A DNA stretch of 64,000 nt from Bombyx mori (lineage: Eukaryota > Arthropoda > Insecta > Lepidoptera > Bombycidae). The notes beneath the pieces were generated by a model. That model had not been told where the DNA came from. It ran no database searches and saw nothing but the letters and a program-made list of their open reading frames with translations. The position numbers and the translations under genes are program-made. Positions 1 to 11,210 of the stretch are shown here, piece after piece (positions within the stretch are counted from its first letter, which is position 1; every line of letters begins with the position of its first letter). The stretch lies in the NCBI RefSeq assembly GCF_030269925.1, contig NC_085112.1, positions 1,923,501 through 1,987,500 on the forward strand, given 5' to 3'.

Positions 1-63
1 AGTGCGCTTACAATATTACAGTGAAATTATTTAATTTTCAACAACATATTTTTTTAGTTGTTA

Positions 64-313
64 TCTATACTAATATATAAATTTACAGTGGTTTTTACGG
101 ATGTTCCGTTATAACTACTGAACCATGCATCCGATTGACTTGAAACTTGGTATCCATGCAGAAAATACATGTAATTAATGGATAGGCTAATATTTATATG
201 AGTGTTGGACTCCCTACACCAGTTGCGGGGGCGTTAATGATGAGAATCTTTATGGGGGTGAGAAATAATAATGTTAATTTTAAAGGCCCAGGAAAGCGGG
301 CGGGCACAGCTAG
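64..313 (+). mobile_element. Non-autonomous Helitron, family a
   Basis: Starts TCTATACTAATATA after an A and ends GCACAGCTAG before a T, the TC...CTAG ends and A/T insertion site expected of Helitrons. A second copy lies in the opposite orientation at 56743-56992 with the same ends. No coding capacity. Its right end lies about 15 bp from the splice donor of the SDR exon at 329-537. Confidence 0.7.
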
Positions 314-328
314 TTTAATATAAATTAC

Positions 329-3300
329 CTTATCATTGCTGCACATCTGTCCACTTGAGATCTCTACCAGTCTTGGTACCTTCATCCTGGCGCAGTGCTT
401 GGCCACGTTCAGGCTGAGGGTGACGATTCCTTCCGCATAAACCGCCTCGGTCTGACCTCCGCGAGTTTCGCTCGCACAATTCACTACCAGCCCCCATGGC
501 GCGTCGTCTCCTGGATCTAACGCTGATGCGCAAGAAGCTGAAGAGGAAACCATGACCAAACTTGTAATGACACGAGTAAGTGAATTTTCTTTTACTAGTG
601 GTCCCGCAATAGTCGAAATTCGACTATAATATATTGAAATTGTAAGTTTGTACACTATTATGATTCTATTTTCAGACTATTATACTTTTAAAATCACAAA
701 TTTCGCCAAGACTACACTATAGAAATATATTAATAAAGACAAACAATATATAATCTATTCTCAATTTGACCACAACAGACGTCAAGAACAAAAGTTTGAC
801 AATAAACAAATAGTATGCATGCGTGTGTGCGTCAAATACATGATAGTGTGTGTAATGTTTTTTTATTGATTTAATGTACTTTTAGGCATAATTTTAAAAA
901 ATATTATTCTGCACTCCTTCTCTGTATTCTCTATAAGTGTGAGAAATTTCATACTCCTCCGTCCGCGCAATTTTCGTAAAAAGGGATACAAAGTTTTTCC
1001 TTCACGTATTAATATATAGATTATGGCCAGATAAAATTGTATTTAACATTGTATAACGGCCGTCTGGTGTAGTGGTAAGTGACATGGTCACTACGCAAGG
1101 GGGTCGCGGGTTCGAATCCCGCCAAGGGAAGATATTTGTATGATAAATATAAAATGTCTTTTCCAGGGTTATGGATGTATATTAAATATATGTATGTGTA
1201 TAATAAAAATCTTACATTTATTTTCGTTATCTGGTACCTGTAACACAAGTTATTTACTAACTTAGCACGGGACCAGTTAACGTGGCGTGATTGTTAGTAA
1301 ATATTTATTATTATTATTAAATTAGTACCTACGTGCGAAAAGTTAGAAAACATCTGACAAAATCATACATACTGCATTTTGGTTCTAATGTCGATACGTC
1401 TTTGAATATAAACTAAATAAAGCCTTGAAATGAAAATAGCTGCGTCGAAACAAATAAAATATTTACGAGTGCATTGTCATTTGTGTTTCAAATCAAAAAG
1501 ATTGCGCTTATAGAGGTCGCGGACACAATCGAATTGTGATTACCGTTCGGTGGAACTATATTTTTTTTATTGCTTCGATGGGTGGACGAGCTCACAGCCC
1601 ACCTGGTGTTAAGTGGTTACTGGAGCCCATAGACATCTACAACGTAAGTGCGCCACCCACCTTGAGATATAAGTTCTAAGGTCTCAGTATAGTTTAGTTA
1701 CAACGGCTCAGTATAGTTACAGCGATTCGCATTGAATCCCTTATGTAAATAGGAGCTTTGTATTTGTCCTAGCCATTGTTGATATGTTTAACAACAGTTC
1801 ACGCTTATTTCTTGCTGTTATCTCGTAGGGTGACGTCAGCGCAATATTTATTCAACTTGCAGATTGGTTTCACGAGTTTTAGCCCTCATTCGCACGGCGT
1901 TTTAAAAACTTTGCGTCAAAACTCGACGTTGGCGCTTTTATAACGTTCTCGATGTGACGTAATCTTTAACGCCCAACGCTTAGCGCTCAACATGCAAAAA
2001 GCGTCGCGTTTTAAAAGCGCTGACGTATGAACATATGCATCTGAGCATTTCTCAAAATTATTGCACAATAGACTTTAGCCTCTGTCCCATTTTTTTAATA
2101 ATTTGTTCTGGCTAATATATTAGTTCATTACTACTTTTTATAAATTGTGTAAGCAGTATAACTACTCTACTTATTAGAAAGGAAAAAAACAGATATAAAT
2201 ACAATGACATTTTTTCATTAAAAATATATATCATAAATCAGCTTCAACCAGTTGTATGAAAAGTGCAGTGTCCTAATCTCAATATCTTACCAAACCATCG
2301 ATCTTTAGTTGAATGGACATGGGCATTGTATAAATATAAAATATTATTTATTTATAGCCATAAGTTACAATTCATCCTAAAACATCCTTTTTAGCATTAC
2401 TTTATAATTAAATTTCTAATTAATGATTTTAACTTGTCCCGTAAAAAGTTCCACCTAGAAATTCCAGTTTTTGTTACCATAATTCTGAAGAAATATGAGA
2501 ATCGATTAATGCAATTATATTTTAGAATAATGGTAGCATTAGTCGGCTTGGCATCCGTCTTGTTTTAATTTCGACTAGTTCTTTCTGGTGCCGGTACGAA
2601 CGGTAAAAGTCAATATTGAAGCTAGCTGTCAGAAAAAAATTCCACCTTTGTTACTCATAAAACATAGATAAGTGCAGATTTTATTGTTATTTCACTTAAC
2701 CTACTATTAAAGCTCCCATTCTTGATTTCGTTAATCAAATCGAAATAAGAGTAATCGTGTGAGTTGCATGTGTTTACAAATAAAATGACATGCTGTTCTT
2801 GATTTGTTACTTCTTTTTTTGTTACTTTTGTGTGGTAACGTATAAATGGAAAAGAGAGTAACAAAATAGGAAATCATTAGGCTGAGTATATATAATATAT
2901 TATTATTATTTAACTTTCTGTTTAAAATAATTTTATAATAATTATTGCAATTACAACGGCGTCAATTTCTTTGTTTTTTTGTTGTACTATTACAGATTTG
3001 TACTATGAAATAGATTGGGAGTTTTTTGTTAGTGTTTTTCTATCAGTTTGATTAGTTTATTTAAAAACAAATGCGGCTTTTAAATATCTGCTTGTTTCAA
3101 TCTAAAAGTGCGATCATAGTAAAGAGAGAACTACTGCATGATATTCCTTCTGATGTGGTGGGCTAAATTTCAAAATATCTGTTGTTCTGGGTAACGTAAA
3201 AAAAGGGTTCTTTTACACTAACACTTTTTTTTTCCTACCTATGCTGATAGCCTTGAGGGGCTATTTCAGCTTCACCCTAACGTTTGTAGGTGAGCTCACG

Positions 3301-6300
3301 GGGCTCAACCGGAGAGTTGCTAACACTGACCTTAGCAAGAGCAGTGCTTCGCAGAACCTACCACCGGATCGGAAACGCGATCCACTGAGAAGATCCGGCG
3401 AGAAACTCAGTGGGCTGTGTCTATGGGGTTAATTCGCTCGTCGAGCCCTTCGTCGCAAGCGACGGGTTCGACTCTAACCTCTGCTGAAAAAATGAGGCGC
3501 TACCGCGAAAGACTTAAAGAAAATCCACAAAAGACGGAGGAGCAGCGAATACGAAACATAGAAAGGATAAAATCTAAATATTTATATAAATCAGTAAGTG
3601 AGATGTCAGAAGACGAAAAAAATAAACAAAGACAAAAGTGGCGTGCCTGTGTTTACACCTTGGCCTATCATGGCCTTTTTTTTCGACACATTTTATCAAG
3701 GCACCGATATGTTATTCCAGATTCGTCTAACAATCCGCTGCATTTTGTATCAAGTATGAACGCTGTAGAAATAAAAATATTATTACGTTGTCCATTTTTC
3801 TGGTGCCAAAGATGTGATTATGATTTATACGATCACTATCCAGCCGATGAATGTGATTAATGCTATTAAAGGTTTTTACTGAATCAGAAACCGTTAGGCC
3901 TCCTTTTCATTATGATTAAAAAAGAACTGAAACGATATTTTTGTTACCTACTCGTAAATGTTCCTAAATATTTGAATAGGGTATTTTTTAAACGAAAAAT
4001 GTTTAAATGTCCTTTGACAGCAGTTCATGCTATAATCTACATATATAAATATAATTATAATTATTTTTAACACGGGTCAAAGTTTATTATAATTTGAACT
4101 ACTTCGAAAACTAGCCTTATAAAATCCTAGTTTGTTACCAGTATTCCATTTTTGTTACTGTCCCATAAAAGCGGACACGTATTTCTTTTCAAATTTTTTA
4201 TTTATTATCTTAAAACCTGCAATTTTTTTTAAAAAAGCAAAAGAAGTGTATTGTTATTTCATTTGTGAACGTATTTAAAAATAAAACAACATCAAAACTT
4301 CTTTACTGTGATTTTAAAACAAAGTTGTGGGCAAATGGTAACGTAAAGGATATATTACAACTTATATAAGTAACATTTTGCTGTAAATGTTAACAGTTTT
4401 TTATAGACACGTAAAATGATGGTTATGTCACCCTATTGAAATGCATAAAAGTTGACGAAATTGATTTGGTGTTTTAATTAACGTAATTGATAGACGATAA
4501 CAAAATAAGAATATTTCTCCGCCCTTGGTATATTTCTACACATTTCTCTACTTTATTACATATTAAACCTCAGAACAAACCTCATATTCAAAATCTATAG
4601 ACACCTATCTACAAATGAAAACAAAAAAAATGCTTTAGTTTAACATTTTTATTTTAGTACATTATTTTATTGGTGGTGCATTTATTTTGAGAAATGCTCA
4701 TCTGTTTTATTTGAACGCTTTTTTAACGCGCGCTAAAAAGCTCCCGTGCGAATGAGGCCTTACGAGAAGCTGTATGGCTTTGTGACAAACAGACATTTGA
4801 GGTAAGCCTTCCTTAGTATGCCGTATTTTTTATCGCCGTCTTAGGCAGACGAGCATCCCATTTGATGGTAAGTGGTTCTCGTCATTCACGGACGACGGCA
4901 ACGCCAGGAACATAGTCAAGTCGCTATACACTGCAGCGAGCTCTCCTCAAATGCCGTAGACGCAGGCTCACTTAAAGTAGGTTACCGATTACTCCATTAT
5001 TTATGTATGTGTACTCTATGTCTGTATGCGATATTAAATAATGTCTAAACTTGGCATGTACATATGTTCTACATAGCAATTGTATTTTACAAACTGACAG
5101 TGCATATTATAAGAATAAGGATTATGATTGTTATATAATTTGTAAAAAATTATATATTAATATAGTTTTTGCCCGCGACTTCGTCTGCGTGGAGTAGTTA
5201 CTTTGGCGTATATCTACATATAGCTTAAGCTCTCAAAAGGGAAAAATACCCCGATTTTGTAACATTCTTTATTGGTGCTCCGCTTGGCCCTATTGGTCTA
5301 TAGCCTTCCTCAATAAATGAGCTATCTGACACTGAAATAATTTTTCAAATCGGACCAGTAGTTCCTGAGATTAGCGCGTTCAAACAAACAAACTCTTCAG
5401 CTTTATAATATCTATCTATCTATCTATCAGCCCATAGACGTCCACTGCTGGACATAGGCCTCCCTCAAGCCTCGCCACAAAGACCGGTCCGCATCCGCTG
5501 GATGCAGGCAGCGCAGGATGCAGTTGTGATATAGATATAACAACCAGAGATTTATTTGTAAATTTTGTTTTCAATAAAGACCAGTTATAATTCTCTGATA
5601 TTTTTTTTATATTTTCCTCTTAATTTATCTCCTGCTTTAATAAATATTTTACTGCCTCATAATAGTTGTTGAATATGTGACAACATATTTTGTACATTGA
5701 GGAAAATACAAGAATTGTTTATTAACAATATTAATATGACATTCACGTGTAGCTAAAACAATGAGACAGTGTTTTAGCAAACTGAATTTGCTATTATAAT
5801 TCAACATGTCATAAATATATGCATTAGTATTGTGTATATTTATGAAGCAGTAGTGATGTATAATCGTAGATGTTTATGGCATGGGTTGGTATCAAGATCC
5901 TGTGTATTGTTACTAAACAATATATTAAGAGACTTTGATATCATGTCACAGATATAAGTAGTTGCAATAGTTTGTGATGTTGCTTACAAACAGATAGGCC
6001 AAGAGTATAATATATATTGAGGGGTGAAAGGCTATGGTTTAAGAGACACTTTTGCAAATTTACAGGAGAGCCCTTTAAAGTTTAACATTTGAAACAATAT
6101 CATAACAAAAAAACTTCTTCATCCATTTGAATGGGGTAAACTTAACTGAAGTTCAATTAAAAACATGGAATTGTTGATACTAATCCCAAATAAAACAGAC
6201 CTCTAATTATAAAGATAATTGTCACATCATTAATATATATATATAAATAGTAGAGCATAAAGAACTCAACTCAGCAATATTAATGCATCATCAGAGTAAA

Positions 6301-8829
6301 TTTTTTTGACTAGATTTTGTTTAATAGCTTACAGTGTAAAAAAAGAATGTTTACAGATAATTTGTTAGTGTAGTAGTGTTAACAAGAAGTATTAGGATTT
6401 AAAAAAAAAAAAAAAAATGTTTAAGGGATACTTACCAGCCTGAATTGATTGAGCTTTAGTTAAATTTTAAATGAAGAATTACTTTTGAATATTAGTCTAT
6501 TATGAAATAAAATATATCAATACAATTACAATCAGTACAATTACATTAGGTCTGCCTATGCTATATACATTTAGAACGCTATTTGTTACAAACACACTCT
6601 CTTTATCTTAACCACCACTATTCAGTACAGTGAAAGTGAATTCATAGAATCACGGTCTGTAAAATTTACACACTTACATGATTATGTTTGTGATGATCAT
6701 CTTTTAGGTTTTGTTGTTATTCATTTGTATTTTTAAACAACACTTTCCAATGTTACAAATTTCATTACAGTTAAAAGGCATGATAAGCCGCATTTGAATG
6801 CAAAAATGTGAAATGAAAGTAAAATGAAAGTTAAAGTTAAAATGAAAGTTTTTACTTAAAATAGTTGGATGCAAATTTATTAACTGTAGATAAAAGGTCA
6901 AAATTGAGTGTTAAATACTATTTAGTACAGGTCTCAAAGCACAACCTTGTTCAACTTCTCAAACTTCAACAAAGATCATTGGGCGTTTTTTACCCGCTTT
7001 TTTTAAAGTCGCGAACATAAACCAAAACACTTGTAAATCATAGTGCTTCCAATCATATTTAATATTATGTGGTTATTTTAATTCATAACAATGGGAAAAT
7101 GGAAATAAAAGTAAAATGAAATTCATATTTTAAGTTGACTATTTGTCCTAATTACTAAATATGACCGCTCAGTAAGTTAAAATATCACTCCATGGTATTT
7201 TCGTAAAGTCAACCTGACTGATATCCGATAAGTGGGTGTGCATGTTGCGTTGATAAATGAGAATATAAATAGAGAAAATGAATTGGCTGATTACGTGATT
7301 CAAAACAACTTAAACAGGCAAAGAGTTGCATTCACGCCGATAGAGGCAAACAATCCCGAATTAAGAGATTTTCCACAATTAACTTACGACGAGCTATTTT
7401 TATTTACCTTGGGAATATACCATTTGAAATTGGCCAAATCTTATTGCCATGAACACATGCGGCCAAACGGAGTGTATATAATGGAATTATACCATCGCAG
7501 AGAGTTGGTAGAAAATAAAATATTAATACGAGGCAGAATACAGTCTCGTCACATAAGAGCAAAACGCTATTATACATATATACTAATAAATCCGGCATTG
7601 CAAGGAAGACAAAGCCTCGAAGGGTATTACTGTTCCTGTATACACGGCCGCCGCACTGTAGGGAGTTGCGCGCACATCGCCAGTGTGGTATACTTTTTAT
7701 CTTGGGCTATATATCAAGAAGAATTTCACGCACCTGCGGCGTTTTTAGACGAAACTCTTGTAGATTTGGATGCGGCAGAATAAAAGTAAAGAGAAAAACA
7801 TGTTTTTTTTATTCCTTTTTTCCTCTTGAATTATTGCACAAAAAAGTAAAAAAAAATATATTTTTTTAATGTCCAGTTTCTCCTTATTCCCACGGCTCAC
7901 AGATATGGGACCTATACCATTGTAAACTAGATTCAATTGCCTATCCACCAGACCTAATTTCATTTTTGTTCGCTGTAGGTAAGTGTCCCATACAAAGGTG
8001 CCCGATGTCCTTTCACCCTTATCATAATATTCTACGGTTCATTATATGTACATTGTGTATGTAACATATATTAACAGATGACATAATAGGGAAATGATTC
8101 ATTTTCAGTGATAATACTTTTTATCTTAATTGACGAGCACTCACTAGTCTGTTGTTCTTGTGTTTTAATACTCAAAACAATTTAATGATAAAATATTTGA
8201 AGCGTTTACTTATATTCACTTTATACATATTGTTGAGTATATTTTTTAAATTTTATTTTGGTTTTTATGTATTAGTTCAATTTTTGAAAAAGTAAATTTT
8301 GATACCGCGTTTATAAACAATAATATGCAGGTAAATTATTAAAGATGTTGTGTGTGATTGTTCTAGAAATAGAATACTGGGACATCGTGTATTTATTAAT
8401 AAAGTATCATTTTTTTTAAATAATATATTACTCACTCTGATTAATTAGATTTGCGCTTTTGTATTCAACGCGGGGGTCCTCAAATGTTTTAGAATGTGTA
8501 GGGTTCAGGAAAGCCAGTTGAGGCGGGGTCTTGTCCACAACACGAAGCCCGCTAACCAGATCGTTCCTTATCAAGTAATCTACCAAGTTCCGCCCGATGA
8601 AGCCGCATCCTGCACATCACCATGCAAAAAACGGTTTAATTTTGTAACACGATGACTAAGATCAACGACCGTTGCGACAAAAAAAAAACTACACGATTTG
8701 AATACTTCTTGGGCATAATACGCTTTAAAGGACCCATGGAACTGCACGAACTACTTATAATATTGTTATTACATTACCTCCTAGTATTAAAACTCGTGGT
8801 TTTAAATTATCACCGGTTGTATCAGACAT
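329..8829 (-). CDS. Extended SDR/NAD-dependent epimerase-like protein, first three exons (3' part off window)
   Basis: Exons are 8778-8829 (ATG at 8829), 8436-8609 and 329-537, joined in phases 1 and 1 and ending in phase 0 at donor AAG|GTAATT. Together they give 145 codons. The acceptor at 522 would also keep frame, five codons shorter. Residues 12-25 read RVLILGGCGFIGRN: a first beta strand followed by the glycine-rich GGxGFIG dinucleotide loop of extended short-chain dehydrogenases. Exon 2 continues with RVVDK, an acidic residue after the second strand that is typical of NAD-binding Rossmann folds. Exon 3 carries VVNCASETR and VEISSGQM, which fit strands 4 and 5, with a serine near the expected catalytic position. 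The YxxxK motif should be in the next exon, beyond position 1. The 7.9-kb second intron is filled with transposons. Substrate cannot be told. Fold confident, exact family uncertain. Confidence 0.85.
595..1020 (-). mobile_element. Non-autonomous Helitron, family b
   Basis: On the minus strand it starts TCTATATATTAATACGTGAA and ends CCACTAG, inserted between A and T. A near-palindromic hairpin (ATAGTCGAA / TTCGACTAT) lies just inside the CTAG end, as in Helitrons. A second copy is at 18954-19360. It lies in intron 2 of the SDR gene. Confidence 0.75.
1057..1319 (+). mobile_element. tRNA-derived SINE, family S2
   Basis: The first 75 bp look like a tRNA gene: an A-box-like TGGTGTAGTGGTAAG and a B box GGTTCGAATCC. 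A body ending in CTGGTACCTGTAACAC and a (TTA)n tail follow. The same head and body recur at 53764-53966, so this is a SINE and not a functional tRNA gene. Confidence 0.75.
1558..1735 (-). mobile_element. Bm1 SINE, 5'-truncated
   Basis: Minus-strand copy of the Bm1 3' half (GGTGGGTGGCGCA-type block, then GGGCTCCAGTAACCACTTAA and the AAGCAATAAAAA tail). A short internal duplication of the CTCAGTATAGTT block is visible near 1685-1730. Confidence 0.8.
3228..3472 (-). mobile_element. Jockey-type LINE 3' fragment, nested
   Basis: The reverse complement carries the block found in several LINE 3' ends here (CTGAGTTTCTCGCCGGATCT, then GATCCGGTGGTAG and TTGCTAAGGTCAG). Other copies lie near 10.5, 19.9, 25.5, 26.1 and 27.4 kb. 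It interrupts the Harbinger-like element and supplies the start of the 3417-3860 frame. Confidence 0.65.
3417..3860 (+). pseudogene. Transposon-borne basic ORF, N-terminus from a LINE fragment
   Basis: A 147-codon frame. Its first ~19 codons are read from the nested LINE 3' fragment. The element's own part starts near LTSAEKMRRYRERLKENPQK (residues ~20-39), a basic SxExxRxYRxRLKxNP motif seen in many uncharacterised insect and cnidarian transposon-linked proteins. It continues with EMSEDEKNKQRQKWR and a C-terminal stretch with cysteines (CPFFWCQRC) before an acidic end. A family with this basic N-terminal motif is usually several hundred residues long, so this is probably truncated. Function unknown; the DNA-binding-like basic character is only an inference. 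Confidence 0.45.
5166..5400. repeat. Dispersed lepidopteran repeat
   Basis: Begins TTTTTGCCCGCGACTTCGTC and ends with AAATCGGACCAGTAGTTCCT, then CAAACAAACAAACTCTTC and AGCTTTATAATAT. Related pieces lie at 30688-30775 and 31425-31622. Class not determined. Confidence 0.55.
5405..5525 (-). mobile_element. RTE-clade LINE 3' end fragment
   Basis: The minus strand encodes HPADADRSLWRGLREAY followed by VQQWTSMG and a stop, a C-terminal signature common in RTE reverse transcriptases of Lepidoptera, then a (GATA)n tail at 5409-5428. The rest of the element is absent. Confidence 0.7.
5530..7230. other. AT-rich intron sequence, no gene seen
   Basis: Part of intron 2 of the SDR gene. Strongly AT-rich with short homopolymers (for example an A17 run near 6401-6417). 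No convincing coding, RNA or bounded transposon signal. Confidence 0.5.
7232..7783 (+). pseudogene. SWIM zinc-finger protein fragment, probably transposon-derived
   Basis: A 183-codon frame opening directly after a stop (TAA at 7229-7231) with GTG; the first in-frame ATG comes only at about residue 76 (HMRPNGVY), so no credible start is present. Residues ~134-148 form CSC-x9-CAH, the CxCxnCxH pattern of a SWIM zinc finger. Upstream segments FPQLTYDELFLFTLGIYHLK and IRGRIQSRHIRAKRYY resemble the C-terminal module of large uncharacterised invertebrate proteins that travel with DDE transposases (recalled family knowledge, not searched). It lies on the opposite strand within the SDR intron. It may be a truncated element or an unrecognised 3' exon. 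Confidence 0.5.
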
Positions 8830-9451
8830 TTCGCCCGTTTTAAGAAAAACGAATGACAGTTAAAGTTTACGACTTTGACATTAGACGTGACGGCCGATAA
8901 CTTTTTTTTTAATGGTACTTTATGAACTGGTAACTAAGACTTTTAAGTCATGTCTTATTTTAATTTACATTCTTATTTTTATGAAAAATGATAATGTGGA
9001 GTGAAATGAAATGAAATGAAGATGATTAATTAGAGACATTAATCAACTGGGATGAAATTTAATGAAATTAGATGATATGGGATGAAATAATATAATCTCC
9101 GTAAAATGGTGGTCATTTACTGAGATTTTTCCAGTTGACTTTTTGGAGGAACCCGAAAAGTTATGTCCAGCGGCTTTGTTTCATTTTCCCACATTTGTGC
9201 ACTTTCACAGATATTAAACAGCTAGTAAACCACTGTTATTAAACATTTAAACCTGAAGAAAAACTAAATAGACAAAATAAAACAAATCACACAATTACAC
9301 TCCTCGCATTCCCGCCAAAAAGTCGACGGCCGATAACAATGTTTTTCAATGTTGCAAGTCTAATTAAAATTAAAAGATGGGAGTTTAACAACGCGAGATA
9401 ATGTACTTTCGTATATTTTTTATCATATTTATATCATATTTTTTTGAAGTC
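8830..9451. promoter_or_regulatory. Presumed upstream region of the SDR gene
   Basis: Directly upstream of the ATG at 8829 (minus strand). No clear TATA box or initiator could be fixed. A 12-bp ACGGCCGATAAC occurs twice (about 8890 and 9329), which could be a regulatory or repeat-derived motif. No coding signal. Confidence 0.25.
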
Positions 9452-9893
9452 GTCGTGGCCTAAAGGATAAGACCTCCAGTGCATTCGTGTCGAGCGATGC
9501 ACCGGTGTTCGATTCACGCAGGCGGGTACCAATTTTTCTAATGAAATACGCACTTAACAAATGTTCACGTTTGACTTCCACGGTGAAGGAATAACATCGT
9601 TTAATAAAAATCAAACCCGCAAAATTATAATTTGCGTAACTACTGGTGGTAGGACCTCTTGTGAGTCAGCACGGGTAGGTACCACCATCCTGCCTAATTC
9701 TACCATGAAGCAGTTGATGAAGCGTTTCGGTTTGAAGGGTGGGGTAGCCGTTGTAACTATACTGAGAACTTAGAATTTATATCTCAAGGTGGGTGGCGCA
9801 TTTACGTTGTAGATGTCTATGGGCTCCACTTAACCACTTAACACCAGGTGGGCTGTGAGCTCGTCCAACCATCTAAGCAATAAAAATAAAATA
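9452..9893 (+). mobile_element. Bm1 SINE, full length with tRNA-like head
   Basis: The head GTCGTCGTGGCCTAAAGGAT (A box) and GGTGTTCGATTC (B box) is followed by the core ACTGGTGGTAGGACC and the tail CTAAGCAATAAAAATAAA. It is followed directly by a copy of gene B intron/exon DNA (9894-10039). The same pairing occurs inverted at 11768-12325. Confidence 0.9.
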
Positions 9894-10039
9894 AAAAAAG
9901 GGTCAGGATTAAACCAGTAATAAATTCTTGAATTTCAGAGGAATGGCAACATGCCTATCCGTTGTTGTCGCTCGAGGATTCGGCTTTATTAGCGTGCAAC
10001 TAATAGCGAGCTTACTGACTGACTGCACACCGATGATCA
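9894..10039 (+). pseudogene. Inverted duplicate of transporter B exon 9 and its acceptor
   Basis: After the SINE tail the sequence reads AGGGTCAGGATTAAACCAG, then TTCTTGAATTTCAG|AGGAA, which matches the minus strand at 11914-11871 plus about 104 bp of exon 9. The copy is unspliced (intron kept), lacks one TAC codon and carries a few substitutions (TTTATT for TTTATC, GCGAGC for GCCAGT, ACA for ACG). Homology stops at GATGATCA (10032-10039; source 11768-11775). It is not part of any reading frame and lies 1.2 kb downstream of gene B's stop, in the opposite orientation. Confidence 0.85.
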
Positions 10040-10484
10040 AACAGTGGTGTAGATTTTATATAAATTGATTTCTACTGGCTTCCTATTGAAAAATATTCCA
10101 ATATGAACTAAGCCAAATCATGTCACGCTATTGATTTAAAGATATACTTATAGTACAAGTCAACGGCCAATGTTTTAACGCTTGGGGAGCACCGCAGAGT
10201 GTTGGTTCCAGAGCAACATAATACATAATAAATATGGTAGCTAACATCGCGCTATCAACGAATGCAGCAGGTACAAACAATAATGATAAACCTTACTTTC
10301 ATGGTACTGCACATTTGTCATAGTCTTTTTTGGATAAGCACTGTTAAGGATAAGCACTTTTTTTTTTAATTGGAGTGTTAAATTATTATGTGCAAGAAGT
10401 TAATGGTAAAAATAATACAAACATTTTGTGGTTTTTGTTTCATTTTATAGTGGCACTTTACTCTTGATCATTAACATAGAAGTT

Positions 10485-11095
10485 TTTTTTCCTACATAAG
10501 CTGATGATCTAGAGCAGTGATTCTCAACCACTGTTCCGCGGCACTATTGTGTGCCGCCAAATTTCAAAAGCGTGCCGCCAAATAATTTATATCATTTTAA
10601 AAGAAAAATATTTTAAACATGAATATATATTTAAATCCACAAAAAAAAAATATAGTATATTTTAGTTTATTTCGTATATTAAAATTTTTTGATAAACTAT
10701 TTATGCAGTGTGTTGTATTAAGTAAATATTTTTTATCTTTTTTGTTGTGTGCCGCCAAATTTTGAAATCGTTAAATATGTGCCGCAACAAAAAAAAAGGT
10801 TGAGAATCACTGATCTAGAGAGACCATATCAGCGTGACCGGGCTAGTAAGTGAGCTCACGGGGCTCAAACCTGACGTTGTTGCTAACACAAACCCTAGCA
10901 AGGGCAGTGGTTAACAGAATCTACCACACTGAGAACACCCGGCGAGAAATTCAGTGGGCTGTGTCTGTGGGTTAATTTACTCGCTGAGCCCTTCGTCGCA
11001 AGTGACGGGTTCGACGAGAACGATGACCGGTGCTTGGGGTATCTAAAAGCACTGTTTGTGGATCGGGAGGACCAAGAAGTACATTTTGAAGAAAA
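10485..11095 (-). mobile_element. Jockey-type LINE 3' fragment split by a hAT MITE
   Basis: The flanks 10485-10514 and 10813-11095 form one repeat related to 3228-3472 (CGAGAAATTCAGTGGGCTGT and GCAAGTGACGGGTTCGACGA as written on the plus strand). The MITE at 10515-10812 lies inside it with a target duplication. Confidence 0.65.
10515..10812. mobile_element. hAT (Charlie-like) MITE
   Basis: Terminal inverted repeats CAGTGATTCTCAACC and GGTTGAGAATCACTG, flanked by a perfect 8-bp duplication ATCTAGAG (10507-10514 and 10813-10820). CAGTGRTTCTCAACC is the end typical of Charlie-type hAT elements. At 298 bp and AT-rich, with GTGCCGCCAAATTT repeated inside, it is non-autonomous. Confidence 0.9.
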
Positions 11096-11210
11096 AAATA
11101 CAAGTACCTATTAACTAACGGTTATCTGTTTACACTAATTAACATAGATATTAAACTTAATATTTCTATTAAGCAGGACTTTTTTCATCGGGTCGACTTA
11201 ATGCTTAAAA

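Larger units (their letters stand above)
1882..4759 (+). mobile_element. PIF/Harbinger-like DNA transposon with TTA target duplication
   Basis: The left end (GCCCTCATTCGCACGG, from 1882) and right end (reverse complement GGCCTCATTCGCACGG, to 4759) form a 16-bp terminal inverted repeat with one mismatch. TTA flanks both sides (1879-1881 and 4760-4762). Subterminal matches also occur: GAGCATTTCTCAAAAT at about 2042 and, inverted, at about 4690-4710. A 3-bp TWA duplication and a GGSCT-type end fit PIF/Harbinger. No DDE transposase frame was recognised inside; the only sizeable frame is 3417-3860, and a LINE fragment is nested within. Confidence 0.7.

Noticed and set aside
194..655. Single-exon 153-residue protein
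   Set aside because: Only 329-537 is exon; the rest reads through intron and Helitron sequence past GT/AG sites.
1058..1131. tRNA gene (also 53768-53841, 61470-61540, 36285-36358)
   Set aside because: B boxes are good, but each tRNA-like head is followed by the same SINE body and recurs in the window.
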